Source: Bacteroidales bacterium (GTDB lineage Bacteria > Bacteroidota > Bacteroidia > Bacteroidales > UBA4181). From it: a stretch of DNA of 8,884 nt. Numbering within the stretch: position 1 is the first letter of the stretch; each line of letters opens with the position of its first letter. Under the pieces are notes generated by a model. The model searched no databases, was not told the DNA's origin, and saw nothing but the letters and a program-made list of their open reading frames with translations. This document shows positions 5,309 to 8,884 of the stretch, piece by piece. The position numbers and the translations under genes were made by a program. Location of the stretch: positions 1-8,884 of the forward strand of contig JAITTD010000325.1 in NCBI GenBank assembly GCA_031287245.1. Reading direction: 5' to 3'.

Positions 5309-8300
5309 TTAAAATGAAACATTGATACCAAAATTATACGACCTGTTCAACGGATAACGTTCGGGTTGTTCAGGGTCGGTCGTTTTTACGCCTGAAATGG
5401 TCAGCAAATTGAATCCGTTGAAGAAAATTCTTGCCTTTTCCATCTTTATTTTTTGCGTAATGTGCTGCGGAATGGTATAACCTAATTCAAGGCTCTTCAT
5501 GCGCAGATAAGCAGCATTGTAGATAAAGAAGGAAGACAGATAGTCACGGTTATAGTTACGATTTGTCGGGGCGTTGTTACCTCCTCCATATACCGAGGGA
5601 TATTTTCCGGGCACCCATTCCTGCCATTTGCTCGGATTGGTTTGGTCGGCACGGTGCCAGCGATCCAGAAAGACATCCAAGCCGTTGTCAGCGTTGGAGT
5701 TGCCTCCCTGCAACGGCCATTCGGTGTAATTCACAACGTCATTTTGGCGGTAGGCGGTGCCGATACCCTGCATCACTATGTTCAAATCGAATCCTTTGTA
5801 TTCAGCGCCGATGGTGAAGCCATAAGACAAAACAGGCTTCATCTTATTGTCCTGTTCGCTGTTGTAATACAAAGGATGGTAGTCATTATCATCAATAATG
5901 CCGTCTTCGTTCCAGTCGCCAAACATCAAGTCCCCCGGCAGCATATAGGCATTTCCCTCTCTATACACCGGTCCTGCGAAAATTTGGTCGAAATTCTGAT
6001 ATTGTCCCAAATAGTCAACCCCCCAGAGAATGTCCTTGTAGCGGTCGTTTGGATTATCGCGCCAGTTGCGATAGGAGTTTCCGTCCCTTGCGCGTTCCAT
6101 GTGTTTGTTGATGGTACGGTCCAACGCCATATTTGCGGCAATATTGTAGCGAAAATCGCTGCCGATTTTATGGCGATGCGTCAGTGTGAGTTCAAGCCCT
6201 TTCGTCATATCGCTGTTCAGATTTTCCTGCGCTACCGTCGATCCGATTTCACCCGGAAGCGACACCTGACGGGTCGCCATCAATCCACTGCGGTCGCGCT
6301 TGAAAATATCGACTTCTACTCCTAACAAGCCATTCCAAACCTCTGCATCCACACCGATATTGAGCATTTTCGACTCAATCCAACTAAGATTGGTATTGGG
6401 TACGCCACGGGAAGTGACGCCCTGCACTAATTTTCCGCCGAACACATAGCCGGTATTGATGCCATTGGACTTGGAACTGGGATAATTGTAACCGGGATAA
6501 AACTGGTAGGCGGCGCTTCCGTCATCTCCCAGAATACCGTAAGATGCTCTTATCTTCAAGTTGTTCAACCAAGAAACATTGTCTTTGATAAAACTTTCTT
6601 CCGACATACGCCAGGCGCCGAAAAAAGAGGGGAAAAAGCCCCATTGGTGTCCGGATGCGAATTTGGAAGAGCCATCGTAACGGAAACTGAATTCTGCCAG
6701 ATATTTAGACGCATAATCATACGTCACACGTCCAACAAGCGCTCTTGTCGTAAAATGAGCCAATCCGGGAACGCTATTGTTTTCGCCGACATCCATATTC
6801 CCCATACTTTGGCTTGCCTGCTGGGTGCCTCTATCACCGGCATCCAATTGTTCTACCGTGAAAAGGGTGATGTTCCGTTGGGCTTTAAAGTTATCGGCTT
6901 GCCGGTCACTTTCTTCATACAGCGCCAAAGCGCCGATGTGGTGTTTGCCGAACGTATTGTCATAGTTCAAAGAGATTTGACCCAATGTATTGGTAAAACC
7001 GGCATACGTTCGTGAAATAGGGATGTAAGAGTTGGTCCACCCCGGCGTCTTATCCGGATTGTACATCTGCATCGGGAGGCGAAATTCTTTTGCTTCGTAT
7101 CCCAAGTAGTCATAACTGTACATTCCTCTGGCTTTCAAACCTTTTACCCATGGAATATCCCAGTTTAATGCCAGATTGGTTTGCACTTGACGCTGTTTTT
7201 CCCAGTTATACCCTGTCATAGCAGGATTGCTGGCTACGTAGGGGTGGCGTCCATTACTGGCTTCTGTCGGATAGTTCATATCGCCGTCAACGAATGCCGG
7301 GTTGATGGAAGGCTGTCCGTAAGCGCCGTCTAAGGTACGCCATGTGCCTTCACCCTGTATGTTGCGGTGGTCCTGCATCAATCCGAGTTGCACTTCTGCT
7401 TCCAGCCCTTTGGTGATTTCGGCTGATACATTGGCACGAAGATTATAGCGCTTGTAATTGGACGAGTTGATTTTCCAAATGCCTTCCTGCGAGTAATATC
7501 CCAAATTGGTAAAGAATTTTACTCTTTCATTGCCGCCATGAACGCTCAAATTGTGCGTCTGTTCCATCGGGTGATGGTTGATAAACGGGTTCAGCCAGTC
7601 CTGCGACTGCAAGGTTCCGTTCCTGTACTGCTCTATTTGCTCTTCGGTAAACACGGCATCGGTCTGGTGGTTGTTGTAAGCCTGTTCATTCTTGAGGGTC
7701 ATGTAACCGACGGCATCCAGCGGTTGCATTTTCAGGATGAAATCTTCAATACCCACATAGCCGTTGTAGTCCAAATGCACTTTGGAATTTTTAGCGCCTT
7801 TTTTGGTGGTGATCAAAACCACGCCGTTTCCTGCACGGGTACCGTAGATAGCAGCCGATGCGTCTTTCAGGAAAGAGATGGATTCGATTTCGTTGGCGTC
7901 CATACGCGGCATGTTGTCGCGAGGCACGCCATCGATCACCACAAGCGGGGTTCCCATGCCGCGAATAGAAAATTCATTGTTGAACACCCCCGGTTCGGAA
8001 GTACGCTGTGCGATTTTCACGCCGGCTACTTTACCAGCAATGGCATTCTGAACGTTTCCCGTTTTGGTGGTCACTAATTCGTCGGTGGTGATAGCCGCTA
8101 CCGCACCGGTCAAGGTGGCTTTTTTGACAGTACCGTAACCGACTACAACCACTTCTTTCAGCGCCTGACTGTCTTCGCTCAGCAAGATGTTCAGTTCGGT
8201 TTGGTCGCCCACTTCAATGTTCTGCGTGGCATATCCCACAGAAGAGATTTGCAGCACATCCGTTGGCGACGCCTTGATGGAAAACTGCCCGTCAGCGTTC

Positions 8301-8494
8301 GTCACCACTCCGGTAGTGGTGCCCTTGATGATCACGTTTGCTCCCGGATGCGGAGATCCGGTTTCGTCTGTCACCGTTCCGGTGACAGTGCCCCCCTGTG
8401 CAAACAGCGAGAACGTGCTCACACAAAGGGAAAATGTGAAAAACACTTTTTTTAATGTATTCCACGGATTAATATTTATTCGATTACTCATCAT
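5309..8494 (-). CDS. SusC/RagA-family TonB-linked outer-membrane transporter
   Basis: This 1061-residue protein is the TonB-dependent barrel of a SusCD importer. A signal peptide ends at about FAQ33. Residues 36-107 form a carboxypeptidase-D-regulatory-like domain (VTGTVTDETGSPHPGANV, GQFSI, ISSVGYA). A TonB-box-like EVVVVGYG (114-121) follows, then the plug with FSIRGMGTPLVVIDGVP (175-191) and the SusC/RagA signature IESISFLKDASAAIYGTRAG (203-222) plus NGVVLITTKKG. The rest is a beta-barrel ending in NFGINVSF, a normal outer-membrane C-terminus. There is no STN domain between signal and regulatory domain, so transmembrane sigma/anti-sigma signalling of the FecA type is not expected, in keeping with the absence of such genes nearby. 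The plug's region around IRGMGT is shorter than in classic SusC, where a longer serine/asparagine loop precedes PLVVIDG. Two adjacent ATGs are possible starts. It is the first gene of a three-gene operon and has a repeat-filled upstream region. Confidence 0.96.
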   Translation of the reverse strand: MMSNRININPWNTLKKVFFTFSLCVSTFSLFAQGGTVTGTVTDETGSPHPGANVIIKGTTTGVVTNADGQFSIKASPTDVLQISSVGYATQNIEVGDQTELNILLSEDSQALKEVVVVGYGTVKKATLTGAVAAITTDELVTTKTGNVQNAIAGKVAGVKIAQRTSEPGVFNNEFSIRGMGTPLVVIDGVPRDNMPRMDANEIESISFLKDASAAIYGTRAGNGVVLITTKKGAKNSKVHLDYNGYVGIEDFILKMQPLDAVGYMTLKNEQAYNNHQTDAVFTEEQIEQYRNGTLQSQDWLNPFINHHPMEQTHNLSVHGGNERVKFFTNLGYYSQEGIWKINSSNYKRYNLRANVSAEITKGLEAEVQLGLMQDHRNIQGEGTWRTLDGAYGQPSINPAFVDGDMNYPTEASNGRHPYVASNPAMTGYNWEKQRQVQTNLALNWDIPWVKGLKARGMYSYDYLGYEAKEFRLPMQMYNPDKTPGWTNSYIPISRTYAGFTNTLGQISLNYDNTFGKHHIGALALYEESDRQADNFKAQRNITLFTVEQLDAGDRGTQQASQSMGNMDVGENNSVPGLAHFTTRALVGRVTYDYASKYLAEFSFRYDGSSKFASGHQWGFFPSFFGAWRMSEESFIKDNVSWLNNLKIRASYGILGDDGSAAYQFYPGYNYPSSKSNGINTGYVFGGKLVQGVTSRGVPNTNLSWIESKMLNIGVDAEVWNGLLGVEVDIFKRDRSGLMATRQVSLPGEIGSTVAQENLNSDMTKGLELTLTHRHKIGSDFRYNIAANMALDRTINKHMERARDGNSYRNWRDNPNDRYKDILWGVDYLGQYQNFDQIFAGPVYREGNAYMLPGDLMFGDWNEDGIIDDNDYHPLYYNSEQDNKMKPVLSYGFTIGAEYKGFDLNIVMQGIGTAYRQNDVVNYTEWPLQGGNSNADNGLDVFLDRWHRADQTNPSKWQEWVPGKYPSVYGGGNNAPTNRNYNRDYLSSFFIYNAAYLRMKSLELGYTIPQHITQKIKMEKARIFFNGFNLLTISGVKTTDPEQPERYPLNRSYNFGINVSF

Positions 8495-8607
8495 ATTAAT
8501 AAGATTTAATTTAATTTTAATTTTTTATTATTGTTTTGTCGGCATACCTCGCCGGCGAAGGTTCAATGTTATCTTTTGTTCATTTCATAGGCAGGGGGAT
8601 TTTAAGT
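8495..8607 (-). promoter_or_regulatory. Upstream/leader region of the SusC-like gene, with a weak promoter candidate and a GC dyad
   Basis: The 40 bases next to the start codon are almost all A/T and lack a Shine-Dalgarno sequence, as is common in Bacteroidota. A dyad centred on CGCCGGCG (8550-8557) extends, with one bulged base, from 8546 to 8563. The best -7 candidate on the minus strand is TAACATTG (complement of 8564-8571), one mismatch from TAnnTTTG, but no convincing -33 box lies 19-21 bp upstream. If used, transcription would begin inside the dyad and give a leader of about 60 nt. The promoter call is tentative. Confidence 0.3.
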
Positions 8608-8733
8608 TATACATGGTTATATGGTTGTTATATATGGTTATACGGTTGTTATATATGGTTATATGGTTGTTATACATGGTTATACGGTTGGGATACATAG
8701 TGATTCTGTGGTGATACATAGTGATACGGTTGG
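8608..8733. repeat. Tandem array of six 21-bp units
   Basis: Six consecutive 21-bp units start at 8608, 8629, 8650, 8671, 8692 and 8713. The first four follow TATAYATGGTTA then TAYGGTTGK with almost no other changes; the last two are more diverged (GATACATAGTGAT start). The second variable base alternates T, C, T, C in units 1-4, hinting at a 42-bp duplicated unit. There is no plausible gene: a seven-residue periodic reading frame on the plus strand is just the repeat translated. The array lies upstream of the SusC-like gene and is separated by 17 bp from the next array. Confidence 0.93.
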
Positions 8734-8750
8734 TTGTCGGGGAAACGGAC

Positions 8751-8884
8751 AATTTGTAACAACCTATAACAACCTGTAACAATTTGTAACAACCTATAAC
8801 GACCTGTAACAATTTGTAACAACCTATAACGACCTGTAACAATTTGTAACAACCTATAACGACCTGTAACAATTTGTAACAAAC
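8751..8884. repeat. Tandem array of 10-bp motifs in a 30-bp higher-order unit, reaching the window edge
   Basis: From 8751 the sequence is a strict 10-bp series: AATTTGTAAC, AACCTATAAC, RACCTGTAAC. This 30-bp trio is repeated four times (8751, 8781, 8811, 8841) and a fifth begins at 8871. Copies 2-4 are identical; copy 1 differs by one base (A for G at 8801-equivalent position 8771). The last four bases, AAAC, depart from the expected AACC, so the array may be ending or changing at the edge. Every decamer ends in TAAC. There are no unique spacers, so this is not CRISPR. The minus-strand reading frames through it are repeat translations, not genes. Confidence 0.95.

Noticed and set aside
5642..6325. 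227-residue plus-strand reading frame
   Set aside because: It lies wholly antisense to the well-supported SusC barrel; no recognisable domain, and long antisense frames are common opposite such genes. The same applies to 7538-8077 and 4026-4415.
8187..8714. Plus-strand reading frame ending in YMVIWLL-type heptads
   Set aside because: It is antisense to the SusC signal/regulatory domain and then runs into the 21-bp array; the heptad pattern is the DNA repeat read in frame, not a designed membrane helix.
8585..8882. Two overlapping minus-strand reading frames (95 and 70 residues) through the right-hand arrays
   Set aside because: Their proteins are only periodic translations of the 10/30-bp repeat (LLQVVIGCYK-type), begin at non-ATG codons and have no family features; a 30-bp period stays open in several frames at once.
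8608..8884. CRISPR array
   Set aside because: Units are contiguous, 10-30 bp, without unique spacers, and no cas genes are present.

Overview
The window looks like a chromosomal piece of a Bacteroidota bacterium, probably order Bacteroidales. Four things point there: a type IX secretion (Por/T9SS) C-terminal sorting domain at the left edge, a SusC/SusD outer-membrane nutrient-uptake pair, a DUF3823-type lipoprotein, and promoters fitting the Bacteroidota pattern (TTTG-like -33 box, 19-bp gap, TAnnTTTG -7 box). Species cannot be read from this sequence. Family assignments come from motif recognition by eye, not database searches.

Layout, left to right. (1) Positions 2-391 (+): the last part of a large secreted protein ending in a type A T9SS sorting domain, followed by a clear intrinsic terminator (436-468). 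(2) Positions 476-1181 (-): an AT-rich two-gene higBA toxin-antitoxin operon, toxin first, with its own promoter and small inverted repeats over the -7 region that could be the autoregulatory operator. (3) Positions 1271-2422 (-): hemW, a radical-SAM heme chaperone with its own promoter; the promoter position fixes the start. (4) Positions 2423-2719: non-coding, with two small REP-like hairpins, an octamer-based inverted/tandem repeat and a strong terminator. (5) Positions 2720-8494 (-): a compact three-gene operon in the order SusC-like TonB-dependent transporter, SusD-like substrate-binding lipoprotein, DUF3823 lipoprotein, with gaps of 8 and 16 nt, ending at the terminator at 2682-2716. No glycoside hydrolase, polysaccharide lyase, sulfatase, peptidase, sigma/anti-sigma pair or hybrid two-component gene lies beside it, so the imported substrate is unknown. 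(6) Positions 8495-8884: the non-coding upstream region of the SusC-like gene, mostly two minisatellite arrays.

The SusC/SusD/DUF3823 products should work together at the outer membrane: SusC forms the TonB-powered barrel, SusD the lid-like binding lipoprotein over it, and the third lipoprotein probably an accessory surface binder. The genes to the left (HigBA, HemW, T9SS cargo) are functionally unrelated to it.

The least ordinary part is the right end: a 21-bp tandem array (8608-8733) next to a 10-bp/30-bp array (8751 to the window edge). The two share a core motif in opposite orientation. I see no coding system there; it may be a regulatory, structural or rapidly evolving repeat region upstream of the SusC gene. 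I found no convincing new multi-gene system in the window.
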